Origin: Pseudorhodoplanes sp.
GTDB lineage: Bacteria; Pseudomonadota; Alphaproteobacteria; Rhizobiales; Xanthobacteraceae
Assembly (NCBI GenBank): GCA_022843165.1
Contig: JALHOD010000012.1
Location: forward strand, 1-64,000
Direction: 5' to 3'
Length of the DNA: 64,000 nucleotides
In this document: piece by piece, positions 1 through 8,958 of the stretch
Layout of the letters: each line of letters starts with the position of its first letter
Position numbering within the stretch: position 1 is the stretch's first letter
Notes under the pieces: model-generated
The model's database searches: none
The model's input: only the letters and a program-made list of their open reading frames with translations
Told to the model about the DNA's origin: nothing
Translations under genes and position numbers: made by a program

Positions 1-2
1 GA

Positions 3-79
3 TGGTCGGGGCAGCAGGATTTGAACCTGCGACCCTCTGCTCCCAAAGCAGATGCGCTACCAGGCTGCGCTATGCCCCG
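3..79 (-). tRNA. tRNA-Pro (anticodon TGG)
   Basis: Read on the minus strand, the sequence folds as a complete 77-nt cloverleaf. The acceptor arm pairs CGGGGCA with TGCCCCG, the anticodon loop is TTTGGGA giving anticodon TGG, and the T loop carries GGTTCAAATCC. The 3' CCA is encoded, at positions 3-5. Anticodon TGG reads proline CCN codons. It is transcribed away from the DUF192 gene's end and lies only a few bases from the left edge of the window. Confidence 0.95.
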
Positions 80-172
80 CCGTGACCGTCGTCTGGCCGG
101 AACCGTCCGGCCGCGCTGACATACCGGCTCTACCACCAATTCTCTACCAATAATTACCCGGTTCAGGACGGG

Positions 173-652
173 TCATTTGCCTGAAAACATTGGATGCGCC
201 ACCCGGTCGCCAGGGGCGAGGCCAAGCTTGCGCGCCGTGCCGCCGATCACCTCCAGCACCCCGCGGACGGGGCCGCCGGAGGGGATGATGCGTTCGGAAA
301 GCGGTTCCGTGTTCTCGGCAATGCGCCGGATGCGGCCATCGCCGGTGATGAAGATCATGTCGAGCGGTATGTAGGTGTTCCGCATCCACATCGAGACGTC
401 CTGCTCGCGCTGGAAGTCGAACAGCATCCCGCGGCCTTCCGGCAATTCCTTGCGGAACATCAGCCCCTTGGCGCGGTCGGCGTCATTGGCCACGAGCTCG
501 ACCGAAAACACGTGAACGCCGGTCTTGCTGACGATTTCGACTGTGGTCAGATCGGCTGCGGCGGCGCGCCAACTGACCAGCGCAAAAACGGCAAAGGCGG
601 CCGCCAGAAACAGGCGCCGCCTTGCAAACCACTCGAAACCGGATACCCGCAC
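173..652 (-). CDS. DUF192 family exported protein
   Basis: This 159-residue protein belongs to the DUF192 family, whose biochemical role is not established. An N-terminal hydrophobic segment (about residues 12-32, ending in AAAA) is a signal peptide or anchor, so it should act outside the cytoplasm. The DUF192 core follows, with the family motifs GLMFRKELPEGRGMLFDF and MWMRNTYIPLDMIF. The open frame extends 79 codons further upstream, but that part overlaps the cold-shock gene and does not resemble the family. I therefore chose the GTG at 652, which lies 26 bases after the cold-shock stop and just after an AGGGCGG sequence. It is probably cotranscribed with the cold-shock gene. Confidence 0.85.
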   Translation of the reverse strand: MRVSGFEWFARRRLFLAAAFAVFALVSWRAAAADLTTVEIVSKTGVHVFSVELVANDADRAKGLMFRKELPEGRGMLFDFQREQDVSMWMRNTYIPLDMIFITGDGRIRRIAENTEPLSERIIPSGGPVRGVLEVIGGTARKLGLAPGDRVAHPMFSGK

Positions 653-678
653 TGAACCGCCCTGTCGCAACAACCTGC

Positions 679-1302
679 CTAATGCGAGGCGGGTCCGTGC
701 GGTCCGCCATCGGGCTGCACTTCCGCAGCCATCATCCCCTTCGGCCCGGGACCGAACCGCACCAGCACCGTCTGGCCGGGGCGTAGTTCGGTGATCCCGT
801 AGCGGCGCAGGGTCTCCATATGGACGAAAATGTCCGGAGATCCGTCGCCCCGCGTCAAAAAGCCGAAGCCGCGCAAGCGATTGAACCACTTGACCACCGC
901 GCGCTCAAGCCCGCTGGTCGGCGTGACCGTGACATGGGTGCGCGCCGGCGGCATCTGCGCCGGGTGGATCGCCGTGGATTCGTCCATCGACAGGACGCGG
1001 AACGCCTGCAAGCCGCGCGGCCGCTGCAAAACCTCGCAGACAACCCGCGCGCCCTCATAGGCGGTCTGAAATCCGTCGCGCCGCAGGCAGGTGACGTGCA
1101 GCAGAACGTCCGGCATCCCGTTGTCCGGCACGATGAACCCGAATCCCTTCGAGACATCGAACCATTTGATGACGCCGGAGATTTCGACGATATTCGCCGC
1201 GGTTTCATCCGCGCCGTGGATATCCTGATCGCTGACGCTGTGGTCTGGCCCCAGACCGTAATTCGCGCCGGGCATTTTTGGCCCCAATCCGTCCGACGCC
1301 AT
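679..1302 (-). CDS. Cold-shock protein with two cold-shock domains
   Basis: The 207-residue protein holds two cold-shock (OB-fold) domains, at about residues 42-107 and 133-200. Each keeps the RNA-binding signature: [12 protein letters not shown] in the first and [13 protein letters not shown] in the second, with partner motifs DVLLHV and DIFVHM. CspA-type proteins are usually about 70 residues with one domain; the double form of about 200 residues is typical of Hyphomicrobiales. Such proteins bind single-stranded RNA and DNA and act as RNA chaperones. The first 40 residues are low in recognisable structure. The 185-bp gap upstream could hold a regulated leader, but I see no clear element in it. 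Confidence 0.93.
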   Translation of the reverse strand: MASDGLGPKMPGANYGLGPDHSVSDQDIHGADETAANIVEISGVIKWFDVSKGFGFIVPDNGMPDVLLHVTCLRRDGFQTAYEGARVVCEVLQRPRGLQAFRVLSMDESTAIHPAQMPPARTHVTVTPTSGLERAVVKWFNRLRGFGFLTRGDGSPDIFVHMETLRRYGITELRPGQTVLVRFGPGPKGMMAAEVQPDGGPHGPASH

Positions 1303-1487
1303 GTCTATTCCGCGCCGCCGCTTTTCTGGCGCCTCTTCAAGGGCGCTTCACCGAATCTCTGTGCAACAAAGATAACACTGCGACGCCGAGGAAAAAGTGG
1401 AAAATGTGATCGCGCGCGAGATTGTAAGACCTGTGCACAAGTTCGCTTGACAGCATGCGCGCAGCAACCAAATCCGCGCCGGCCGAA

Positions 1488-2267
1488 TCAATGCGCGATA
1501 AAAGGACCAAGCACCTCGCCAATATCGTGGCGGATCACGAGGTCGGCCATCTCGTCGAATTCGGTCGGCTCGCGATTGACGATCGCAAGCCGCGCGCCCT
1601 TTTGTTTCGCGCGCAGCGGAAAGCCTGCCGCCGGCCACACCACCAGCGATGAGCCGATCGAGATGAAAAGATCGCATGATCCCGTGAGATCATGCGCGCG
1701 CAACATGGCGTCTTCCGGCATGGCCTGGCCGAACGAGACCGTCGCGGTCTTGATGTAACCATTGCACGCGCAATGGGGCGCGCGTCCGCCCGCGGCCTGA
1801 TATTTGTCCTTCACCCAGTCGAGTTCGTAGCGGCGGTCGCAGGCGACGCAGGTCGCGAATGTGGTATTCCCATGCAATTCCACGATGTCGTGCTGCGCGA
1901 TTCCCGACACCTGATGCAGATTGTCGATGTTCTGCGTGATCACCGCCCGCACCTTGCCCACACGATAGAGGCTGGCGAGCGCGCGGTGTCCGCGTCCGGG
2001 TTTCGCGTTTGCGAAATACTCGTCCATGACAAAGCGGCGGCGCCAGGCCTCGTCGCGCATGTCCTGACTCGCCATGAACTGGTCGAAGGGGATCGGCTGC
2101 GTCTTGGTCCACAACCCGCCCGGCGAGCGAAAATCCGGGATGCCGCATTCGGTGGAAATACCGGCGCCGGTGAAGGGCAGCACCACGCTTGCCTCATCGA
2201 GCAGAGCGCCGAGCCGGTCGATGGCGGTGGTGAGATCGGGTGCGATCATTTGCGTCGCCTGATCCAT
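1488..2267 (-). CDS. Sirtuin family NAD-dependent protein deacylase
   Basis: The 259-residue protein is a Sir2-type enzyme that removes acyl groups from protein lysines using NAD+. The nucleotide-binding motif GAGIST is at residues 34-39, the QNIDNLHQ motif at 112-119 and the catalytic histidine at 132 in ELHG. A zinc site is visible as C140, C143, C166 and C168, with a tight C-X-C second pair. The chain is typical in length for bacterial sirtuins. It stands alone on the minus strand between the short H-NS-like gene and the cold-shock gene. Substrates cannot be told from sequence; bacterial members often act on acetyl-CoA synthetase. Confidence 0.93.
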   Translation of the reverse strand: MDQATQMIAPDLTTAIDRLGALLDEASVVLPFTGAGISTECGIPDFRSPGGLWTKTQPIPFDQFMASQDMRDEAWRRRFVMDEYFANAKPGRGHRALASLYRVGKVRAVITQNIDNLHQVSGIAQHDIVELHGNTTFATCVACDRRYELDWVKDKYQAAGGRAPHCACNGYIKTATVSFGQAMPEDAMLRAHDLTGSCDLFISIGSSLVVWPAAGFPLRAKQKGARLAIVNREPTEFDEMADLVIRHDIGEVLGPFIAH

Positions 2268-2336
2268 GCGCCCGGATTGTGTCGCGTCCGGAATTCTTTT
2301 TCCAGCAATGCCGTCGGCGAGATGTCCTGCCCGCCG

Positions 2337-2363
2337 AAAAAGTGCGGGGGCCCGCAGGCCCCC
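2337..2363 (-). terminator. Rho-independent terminator of the H-NS-like gene
   Basis: On the minus strand a 7-bp GC stem (GGGGGCC with GGCCCCC, 2346-2363) with a 4-nt loop is followed, after GCAC, by five T residues at 2341-2337. It starts 7 bases after the stop codon of the short H-NS-like gene. Confidence 0.75.
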
Positions 2364-2369
2364 GTGTCG

Positions 2370-2576
2370 TCATGCGGCTTTGGCAACCGGGTCTTTGGCA
2401 TCTTTCACCGCCTTGGGCGCAGGCGCCTTGCGGGGCTTGCCGTAAGCGGAGAGCTTCTCCAGCTCGGCCTCCAGTTCCTTCTGGCGGCTGGCCACCTTCT
2501 CGGCCAGCTTGGCGGTGGCATTCTCGCGCAACGCCGCCAGTTCCTCGATCGACATCGCGTCCAGATCTACTTTCAT
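2370..2576 (-). CDS. Short H-NS-like histone family protein, N-terminal half only
   Basis: The 68-residue protein starts with a charged helical region (about residues 5-45) rich in E, K and A, as in the oligomerisation half of H-NS/HvrA-like proteins. It continues into YGKPRKAPAPK, the linker that normally leads to the C-terminal DNA-binding domain. That domain, with its TWXGRGRXPXW-type signature, is absent: the chain ends in a short Lys/Ala tail. A terminator follows at once, so the short form seems to be the intended product and not a window artefact. The ATG at 2576 begins the recognisable family match. It may bind DNA weakly through the basic tail or act as a partner of a full-length homolog; both are inference. 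Confidence 0.75.
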   Translation of the reverse strand: MKVDLDAMSIEELAALRENATAKLAEKVASRQKELEAELEKLSAYGKPRKAPAPKAVKDAKDPVAKAA

Positions 2577-2753
2577 GACTGTACTCCGTTGAACCCGATC
2601 TCCGGGGTATCGGCGCGACCGCGGTGGTGCAAGCGCGCGCACCGCCCTATCCACACCCGCGCTCAGGATATGTATTGATCCGGCCCGGCCGGCACCTACC
2701 TGCCCGGTGGGATCTGCCGCCCGGCTTGCCCGGATTTTCGGAGGAGTAGAGAG

Positions 2754-3212
2754 ATGAAATTCCTGCACACCATGCTGCGCGTGCGCGACCTCGACGCCGC
2801 GCTGGACTTCTACTGCAACAAGCTGGGGTTGAAGGAGACCAGCCGGCGGGTGGACGAGACGCACCGCTACACCCTGGTCTTCCTCGCCGCCCCGGGCGAC
2901 GAGCGCCTGGTCGAGCAGGCCAGGGCCAGCGGGCATCGCGGGGCGCCGCTGGTGGAACTGACCTATAACTGGGACGCCGAGGATTACGGCGAGGCCCGCT
3001 TTTTCGGCCACCTCGCCTACGAGGTTGACGACATCTACGAGCATTGCGGACGCCTGATGGCGGCCGGAATCGCCATCAACCGGCCGCCCCGGGACGGCCA
3101 GATGGCCTTCGTGCGCTCCCCCGACCACCATTCCATCGAGCTTCTGCAGAAGGGGGCCCCGTTGCCGCCGCAGGAACCCTGGAAATCGATGCCCAATACG
3201 GGAAAATGGTAG
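2754..3212 (+). CDS. VOC/glyoxalase I family metalloenzyme
   Basis: The 152-residue protein is a single-unit vicinal oxygen chelate enzyme most like lactoylglutathione lyase (GloA), which converts the methylglyoxal-glutathione adduct to S-lactoylglutathione. The four metal ligands expected for glyoxalase I are present at H5, E68 (LVELT), H86 ([10 protein letters not shown]) and E129 (SIELLQ). Length is slightly above E. coli GloA. The ATG is preceded by GGAGGAGTAGAGAG, a strong ribosome binding site. It is monocistronic, followed by tRNA-Glu. Specificity for methylglyoxal is likely but not proven by sequence. Confidence 0.88.
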   Translation: MKFLHTMLRVRDLDAALDFYCNKLGLKETSRRVDETHRYTLVFLAAPGDERLVEQARASGHRGAPLVELTYNWDAEDYGEARFFGHLAYEVDDIYEHCGRLMAAGIAINRPPRDGQMAFVRSPDHHSIELLQKGAPLPPQEPWKSMPNTGKW

Positions 3213-3297
3213 CGACAGCCGCCTTGCCTGGGACGTTCCGGCTGACTATACCCACTCCCTCACCGCGCCGGACCGGCGCGGAACCAGTGAGCATCTT

Positions 3298-3372
3298 GCT
3301 CCCTTCGTCTATCGGTTAGGACGCCACCCTTTCACGGTGGAGAGAGCGGTTCGATTCCGCTAGGGAGCGCCA
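3298..3372 (+). tRNA. tRNA-Glu (anticodon TTC)
   Basis: A complete 75-nt cloverleaf. The acceptor arm pairs GCTCCCT with AGGGAGC, the anticodon loop CTTTCAC gives TTC for glutamate, the T arm has GCGGTTCGATTCCGC, and CCA is encoded at 3370-3372. No integrase gene or duplicated tRNA end lies nearby, so it is not being used as an attachment site in this window. Confidence 0.96.
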
Positions 3373-3590
3373 TTGTTTCCCCCGCAGCGGACTCTTGCTG
3401 ACGTGTTCCGACGCGACGATGCGACGCGTACCGAACCAGCGACGCTTTGCGCGATGCGACAATTCGCGACTGGCCGCGCTCCGAATCCGACGCGATGAAG
3501 GATGGGGATCGCCCCGCCCACACCGCAGCGACGCAACGCAGAGATGCGCCGCATATTCCTCGCTTCCGGCCCCTTGAGGACATCCTCGCG

Positions 3591-4592
<1,002 letters not shown>

Positions 4593-4596
4593 AACG

Positions 4597-4626
4597 AAAA
4601 CCCCGCAGGCATGCCTGCGGGGTTTC
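4597..4626. terminator. Bidirectional terminator between desaturase and HU genes
   Basis: A perfect inverted repeat CCCCGCAGGC/GCCTGCGGGG with a minimal AT centre (4601-4622) is flanked by AAAA on the left and TTT on the right. It lies between two converging genes, so it can end transcripts from both strands. Confidence 0.85.
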
Positions 4627-4653
4627 GGATTCGACTGCTGTATCAGACAGCGA

Positions 4654-4986
4654 TCAAACCGCTTCCTTCAATTCCTTGGCGGCGCGGAAGGCGACTTTCT
4701 TGCTCGCCTTGATCTTGATGGCTTCGCCGGTCGCCGGATTGCGGCCCATACGCGCGGCGCGCTTGCGAACCTGCAGAATACCAAGGCCGCTGAGCCGGAG
4801 CTTCTCACCCTTCTTCAGGTGCTTGGTGATCATTGCGACCAGATCGCCGAGCAATGCCTCGCCCTGCTTCTTGCTCATCTCATGGCTTTCCGCGAGCGCA
4901 TGAGCGAGATGCTTGAGAGTGACGGGACGATTGGGTTTCGCGCTCGCACCGTTCTTGGCGGGCGCCTTGGTCTTGTTGACAGCCAT
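4654..4986 (-). CDS. HU family DNA-binding protein
   Basis: The 110-residue protein is a nucleoid-associated HU/IHF-type protein that bends DNA as a dimer. The conserved core spans about residues 20-105, including the beta-arm region GRNPATGEAIKI followed by KASKKVAFRAAKELKEAV. An N-terminal extension of about 20 residues rich in K, A and N (AVNKTKAPAKNGASAKP) precedes the core and is longer than in E. coli HU. The ATG at 4986 is preceded by GGAGAGG; the frame extends 9 codons upstream without support. It is transcribed alone. Confidence 0.92.
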   Translation of the reverse strand: MAVNKTKAPAKNGASAKPNRPVTLKHLAHALAESHEMSKKQGEALLGDLVAMITKHLKKGEKLRLSGLGILQVRKRAARMGRNPATGEAIKIKASKKVAFRAAKELKEAV

Positions 4987-5157
4987 TTGATTGCCTCTCC
5001 GAGAGCGCGTCATGCGCCTACGGCAAAAGCCCTAGGAGATTCGCGCTCAGAAGCGAAGCAATACCAAGCGTTTTTGACGCATTGGCGTTGGATATCTCGG
5101 TATTTAGGGGCTTTGTGGCCCCGGCATACCTGCCGGGGCCCGGTTTTATTGACTTGC

Positions 5158-5478
5158 TTACTGGTTGGACGGGGCCGGCGGCGGAGCCGACGGTGCCGGG
5201 CTACTTGTCGCCGGCGCCTGCCCAGTGGTCGACGGCGGCGTGGTGCGCGGCGCCATCTGCGGCGAGGTCTGGCCGGTGGTCACCGCAGGCGTACCATCTT
5301 CGGCGATCTGCCGTTCGGAACCGGCCCAGTAACTGAGCGCAAGCAGCAGCACGACCAGCGCGCCGATGCCGCCCAGAATCCAGCTCCAGTTCATGCCGGC
5401 TTCCGGCTCCAGCCGCGCATTCGGATTGCGGTAATCGGGGTGGCTGGGGTCCAGCCGCGGATCCCTTAAATCAGACAT
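5158..5478 (-). CDS. Hypothetical single-pass membrane protein with Pro/Thr-rich tail
   Basis: The 106-residue protein has a polar N-terminal part (DPRLDPSHPDYRNPNARLEP), one transmembrane helix at about residues 32-52 and a C-terminal tail dominated by P, T, A and S. The arrangement suggests a short cytoplasmic head and an extended periplasmic or wall-facing tail. I do not recognise a named family. The ATG at 5478 has AGGAGATG directly upstream, which supports the start. It stands between HU and a LysM lipoprotein on the same strand, with no functional hint from either. Confidence 0.7.
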   Translation of the reverse strand: MSDLRDPRLDPSHPDYRNPNARLEPEAGMNWSWILGGIGALVVLLLALSYWAGSERQIAEDGTPAVTTGQTSPQMAPRTTPPSTTGQAPATSSPAPSAPPPAPSNQ

Positions 5479-5549
5479 GAGTCATCTCCTGTGCTTCGGT
5501 CCGTTCCAAAGACAACAGACGCCCGCACACAAAGTTCCTGACCCAATTT

Positions 5550-6545
5550 TCAGCGAATTGTCGGTATCGGCTTGCTGCGGGCGGCCCCGCTCACGCCATG
5601 AGCAAGACCGCCCGGCTCGATCGGCGCCGGCGCATAAGTGCTTTGCGGGATCAGCAATGTCCGCCCCGCCTGCAATGCGGAGTCGCCACCCAGATTGTTG
5701 ATCTGCGCGATCGCCCAGGCCGGAGCGCCGGTGCGCGCAGCAATCGTCTCCAGCGTATCGTCTGCGCCGACCGCGATCGATATCGCACTGTCCCACAATT
5801 CGATCTGCGCGTTCGCCGGCACGACATATTTCATCACCAGCGGCGTGACGTAACCCGGAGAAACGCTGCGGCGCTGCGGCGCCCGCGGCGCGGAAGCCGC
5901 CGGTTCGCGGGCGCGGGCGGCGAATTCCGCGACGCCGATGATCTTGTCCGCCACCAGATCATGAATGGCCTTCGACTTGTCGAGCGTGATGTGCACGATC
6001 TCCCGGCGCTCGCGCAGATCGACATTGACCAGCCGCCCGCGAAACCCCGCGCCCGGCGTCGCCCTGCCGCCGCCGATCAGATTGGTGGCCTGATAGAGAT
6101 TGATGAACAGTTCGACATTGGAAGGAACATCGCCCGCGATCGGCGTCGGGTCGAATCCAAATGCGAGCGCAACCGGAATATTTGCCGTCTTCAGACGCTC
6201 CGCCATGGCGATGATTTCGTCGCCGCCGGTGGAATGTCCGATCAGCATGATTGGCGCCACCGAGGGGTCGCGCCGGTACTTGCTGATAATGTCGTCGGCC
6301 AGAAAGCGCGCCGACGACACGCCATGCACCGACGCATTGACGCCGCGCCGCTCGATCTTGCGCGCCAGATCGTCCATGCCGAGCGAAAAAATATCGCCGA
6401 TCAGTCCGCGCAGCAGATAGACATGGCCCGGAAGGTCACGCCGTTCCGCGGTCGCCGCGCCGATCGCCTCCAGCGAGCCGCCGTTACCGCACCCTGTCAG
6501 GCCGGTCACAATCAAGGCTAGTCCGACCAACCGGCTGAAGATCAT
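5550..6545 (-). CDS. Lipoprotein with alpha/beta-hydrolase-like region and C-terminal LysM domain
   Basis: Starting at the ATG at 6545, the 331-residue product begins with a lipoprotein signal ending in LTGC, so it should be anchored in a membrane with a periplasmic body. Residues of about 35-220 look like an alpha/beta hydrolase, with a GHSTGG nucleophile elbow whose serine would be catalytic. A LysM-like repeat (ADDTLETIAARTGAPAWAIA onward) near residues 270-315 should bind peptidoglycan. The frame is open for 42 further codons upstream, but only the internal start gives a lipobox. The substrate is unknown: a lipid, an ester on the cell wall or a peptide are all possible. Confidence 0.75.
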   Translation of the reverse strand: MIFSRLVGLALIVTGLTGCGNGGSLEAIGAATAERRDLPGHVYLLRGLIGDIFSLGMDDLARKIERRGVNASVHGVSSARFLADDIISKYRRDPSVAPIMLIGHSTGGDEIIAMAERLKTANIPVALAFGFDPTPIAGDVPSNVELFINLYQATNLIGGGRATPGAGFRGRLVNVDLRERREIVHITLDKSKAIHDLVADKIIGVAEFAARAREPAASAPRAPQRRSVSPGYVTPLVMKYVVPANAQIELWDSAISIAVGADDTLETIAARTGAPAWAIAQINNLGGDSALQAGRTLLIPQSTYAPAPIEPGGLAHGVSGAARSKPIPTIR

Positions 6546-6728
6546 ACGCACCCGCTCAAGACCGTGATTCAGTGACGCACCGCTCTGCGGGCGCAATTCC
6601 GCTGATCTTCCAGGACGCTTCATCAGGCCGAAAGTCGGCTGCAACAAGGCAGCGCGAGGCAAGGGAACCATTTCCCTCCTCAGTGGTTATTGGCGCGTAC
6701 CTGCCCCTGACGACCTTGGGACCATGTC

Positions 6729-6842
6729 ATGACTCATCGAAAATGGGACTGGCAGCAGGCCGAATCCAGGCTCGATCCGGTGATCGCGTTGACCCTGGCG
6801 GTCGGCATGGTGGTGGCGGCCTTCATGGCCACGGCGCTCTGA
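6729..6842 (+). CDS. Small single-helix membrane protein, 37 residues
   Basis: A 37-codon frame encodes MTHRKWDWQQAESRLDPV followed by a hydrophobic helix of about 20 residues ending in ATAL. The aromatic, charged head and single terminal helix are what is expected for a small inner-membrane protein. A TTGGGA sequence lies upstream but ribosome binding is not strong. It ends 36 bases before the start of the next exported protein and shares its direction, so the two may be cotranscribed. I do not recognise a family; the call rests on composition and position. Confidence 0.45.
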   Translation: MTHRKWDWQQAESRLDPVIALTLAVGMVVAAFMATAL

Positions 6843-6878
6843 GCGACCTTGCGCGACTTAAAACTGTTGGAGAATGCA

Positions 6879-7193
6879 ATGAACAGGACGGCTGTACTGG
6901 CTACCGTAATGGCGCTCGGAATGATCGCCCCTGTCCTGGCGCAAGCGCCTGCCGCGTCCGGCAATGCTGCCCAAGACCTGACAAACTGCCCGGGTTCCGA
7001 TGCAAAGGGCTCCACATCGGGTGCCGCGTCCGCCGACGCTCAAGCGGTTGAGAAGAGTGCCATTCTGCCGTCGGCCGAGGGGCACCAGCAATCGGCAGCA
7101 CCGACCGTGCAACGGGACGGCGAGTCTGTCGAAGCGCGGGCTGACTGCCCGCAGGACCCCGCCCAGCCCAAGGCTGGCGCGCCCAAGGGCTGA
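6879..7193 (+). CDS. Small exported protein of unknown function
   Basis: The 104-residue protein starts with a classical signal peptide (MNRTAVLATVMALGMIAPVL, cleavage likely after AQA). The mature part is low-complexity, rich in A, S, G, P and Q, with two cysteines (NCPGSD and DCPQDP) that could form a disulfide in the periplasm. The ATG at 6879 is chosen because GGAG lies 7-10 bases upstream; a start at 6849 lacks one and adds residues before the signal. No family is recognised. It lies between the small membrane protein and an M23 peptidase. Confidence 0.7.
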   Translation: MNRTAVLATVMALGMIAPVLAQAPAASGNAAQDLTNCPGSDAKGSTSGAASADAQAVEKSAILPSAEGHQQSAAPTVQRDGESVEARADCPQDPAQPKAGAPKG

Positions 7194-7244
7194 TCGGGCC
7201 CCGGACCTAACGCCTCGATTCTGCGATAGTGTTGCGATTGGATG

Positions 7245-7270
7245 CGCCGCGGGCCGATTTGCCCGCGGCG
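7245..7270 (+). terminator. GC-rich hairpin between exported protein and M23 peptidase genes
   Basis: A perfect 10-bp stem (CGCCGCGGGC with GCCCGCGGCG) with loop CGATTT begins 51 bases after the preceding stop codon and ends 25 bases before the peptidase ATG. No T-run follows, only CTTT, so it may be a weak terminator, an mRNA stabiliser or a leader structure for the peptidase. Confidence 0.45.
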
Positions 7271-7295
7271 TCCGCTTTCAGGCATAGTCGCTGCG

Positions 7296-8918
7296 ATGAC
7301 TTTTCGCGTCTGTAACGTCCGCGCCCTGGCGGGCATCCTCTATCTGATTGGCGCCGGCGCCGCCGCGGCAGATACTTTTCCTGCGCCGCGCGTAGCGACC
7401 CATCAGGTCGACTGGACGGGTATCGACACCGACCTGGCCCGCGTGCGAGCCGCAATTTCCGCCGTCCTGACAGAAACCGGCGCGGCGCATTTTTCCCAGG
7501 TCGCAAACAGTCCGCTTCCTGTCCTTCTGCCATTCGACACGGAGGCGCTGCTCCGCGACAAGCTCGCGGAAGGCACCAAATCGGCCGAACACTATCTGTC
7601 CGGATTCAGATCCACCGGCTTTCTGCTCAGCGGACCGTCCGGCTACGATGTCGCCTTCACCTTTCAGCCGGGCGCGACCGCCGGCTTCGCCGACATCAGG
7701 TTCGTCCATCCGATCGTGATCAACCTGTCGGGCTTCAGCTTCGTCTATGACCTGCCCGCGCCCGCCGGCCGCGTCGAGAGCGTTGCGCGCGACCTTGCCA
7801 GTGAATTTCCCGGCATCCGGCGCCAGATTTTGGAAAGCACCTTGCGCTACAGCTTTGAGCGCCATGGCGTGCCCTATGTCGTCTCCGTCCAGTGCTACGA
7901 CGCGGCGCACACATTCCGGCGGTTGTCCTGCAAGAATGCCGATCGCATCGCGCAACGTTTCCTGCGCGCATTGCGCCTGGCCGGCGGAACGCCGGCTGAC
8001 GCGCCGGCTCCCTTGCCGCAACCGGTCGCGCGGCCGCAGCCGGTGTCGTCGGTTTTCACCTATCATCCGGCCGGCAGCCTGATCCCCGGCACCGGGATGA
8101 AAGGTCACAACGGCAAGCCCGACACCACCGTCTACGCCCGCATGCGTTTCCCGCTCGCCGCCGCACCCGCTTATGCCAACTCGCAATCCTTCATGCACTG
8201 GGGCGATTGCGACCAGACCGGACGACGGCCCTGGCCTCGCACCAAGGACGCCGCCTACCGGTGCCGGGTGAATTCGAAACCGCTGGTGTTCAACGAGGCG
8301 GCGCCGGAAAACTATTCCTATCCATGGCGCGATAACTTCTGCGAACACCGCCATTTCTTTGTCGGCCAATGTCCGGGCGGCCTCGGACATCAGGGCCAGG
8401 ACATTCGCCCCGCGACCTGCAAATTGCGCAATGACGGTGCGGACCGTTGCGACGCCTATCTCGACGATGTCGTCGCGGTGCGCGACGGCATGATCCTGCG
8501 GGAGCACTGGCATGAAGCATTCCTGCTCTACGTCAACACCGCTTCCGAGCGAATCCGCTTCCGCTATATGCACATGCATCCCGGCCAGATGAACCAGAGC
8601 AAATTGCTGAGCGGCCGTCTGGTGAACGAGGGCGAGGTCATCGGCAAGCTCGGCAACTTCAACCGGCGCGAAAACGGAACCAGCTATCACTTGCATTTCG
8701 AGGCGCATGTGCCGACGCGCGACGGCTGGGTGCGCGTCAATCCCTACATGACGCTGGTGGCGGCCTACGAGCATCTGATCAAGGCCCGCGGCGTCGAGAT
8801 CATGGAACCGGACAACGAGCCCGAAGCCTCGAGTGGGCATCAGGAGGCCACTTCCTCCAAGGCCGACAAGCCACGCAAGAAATCGCGCAAGCCGGCGCAA
8901 AAAAAGAAGCGGCGATAA
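7296..8918 (+). CDS. Exported M23 (LytM-type) family metallopeptidase
   Basis: The 540-residue protein has an N-terminal signal peptide ending near AAAADT and a long N-terminal region without a domain I recognise. The C-terminal half carries M23 endopeptidase zinc motifs: H365 and D369 in HQGQD, and H465/H467 in YHLHFE. M23 enzymes cut peptide cross-links in peptidoglycan. The C-terminus is a lysine/arginine-rich tail ending KKSRKPAQKKKRR, which could hold the protein to anionic wall or lipid. I chose ATG 7296 because the signal peptide begins there; the frame extends 18 codons upstream through a hairpin. A lytic transglycosylase gene follows 40 bases later, suggesting a wall-remodelling pair. 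Confidence 0.82.
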   Translation: MTFRVCNVRALAGILYLIGAGAAAADTFPAPRVATHQVDWTGIDTDLARVRAAISAVLTETGAAHFSQVANSPLPVLLPFDTEALLRDKLAEGTKSAEHYLSGFRSTGFLLSGPSGYDVAFTFQPGATAGFADIRFVHPIVINLSGFSFVYDLPAPAGRVESVARDLASEFPGIRRQILESTLRYSFERHGVPYVVSVQCYDAAHTFRRLSCKNADRIAQRFLRALRLAGGTPADAPAPLPQPVARPQPVSSVFTYHPAGSLIPGTGMKGHNGKPDTTVYARMRFPLAAAPAYANSQSFMHWGDCDQTGRRPWPRTKDAAYRCRVNSKPLVFNEAAPENYSYPWRDNFCEHRHFFVGQCPGGLGHQGQDIRPATCKLRNDGADRCDAYLDDVVAVRDGMILREHWHEAFLLYVNTASERIRFRYMHMHPGQMNQSKLLSGRLVNEGEVIGKLGNFNRRENGTSYHLHFEAHVPTRDGWVRVNPYMTLVAAYEHLIKARGVEIMEPDNEPEASSGHQEATSSKADKPRKKSRKPAQKKKRR

Positions 8919-8958
8919 GCCCGATTGCGGTCAAGGTTGCGGTGAATAGGATGGCCGC

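Noticed and set aside
3-3372. tRNA genes as possible integration sites of a mobile element.
   Set aside because: No integrase, no direct repeat of a tRNA 3' end and no change in gene type beside either tRNA.
7278-8900. A 540-codon minus frame opposite the M23 peptidase.
   Set aside because: It is an antisense shadow of a high-GC gene; it has no family motif and the plus-strand frame has the zinc motifs and a signal peptide.
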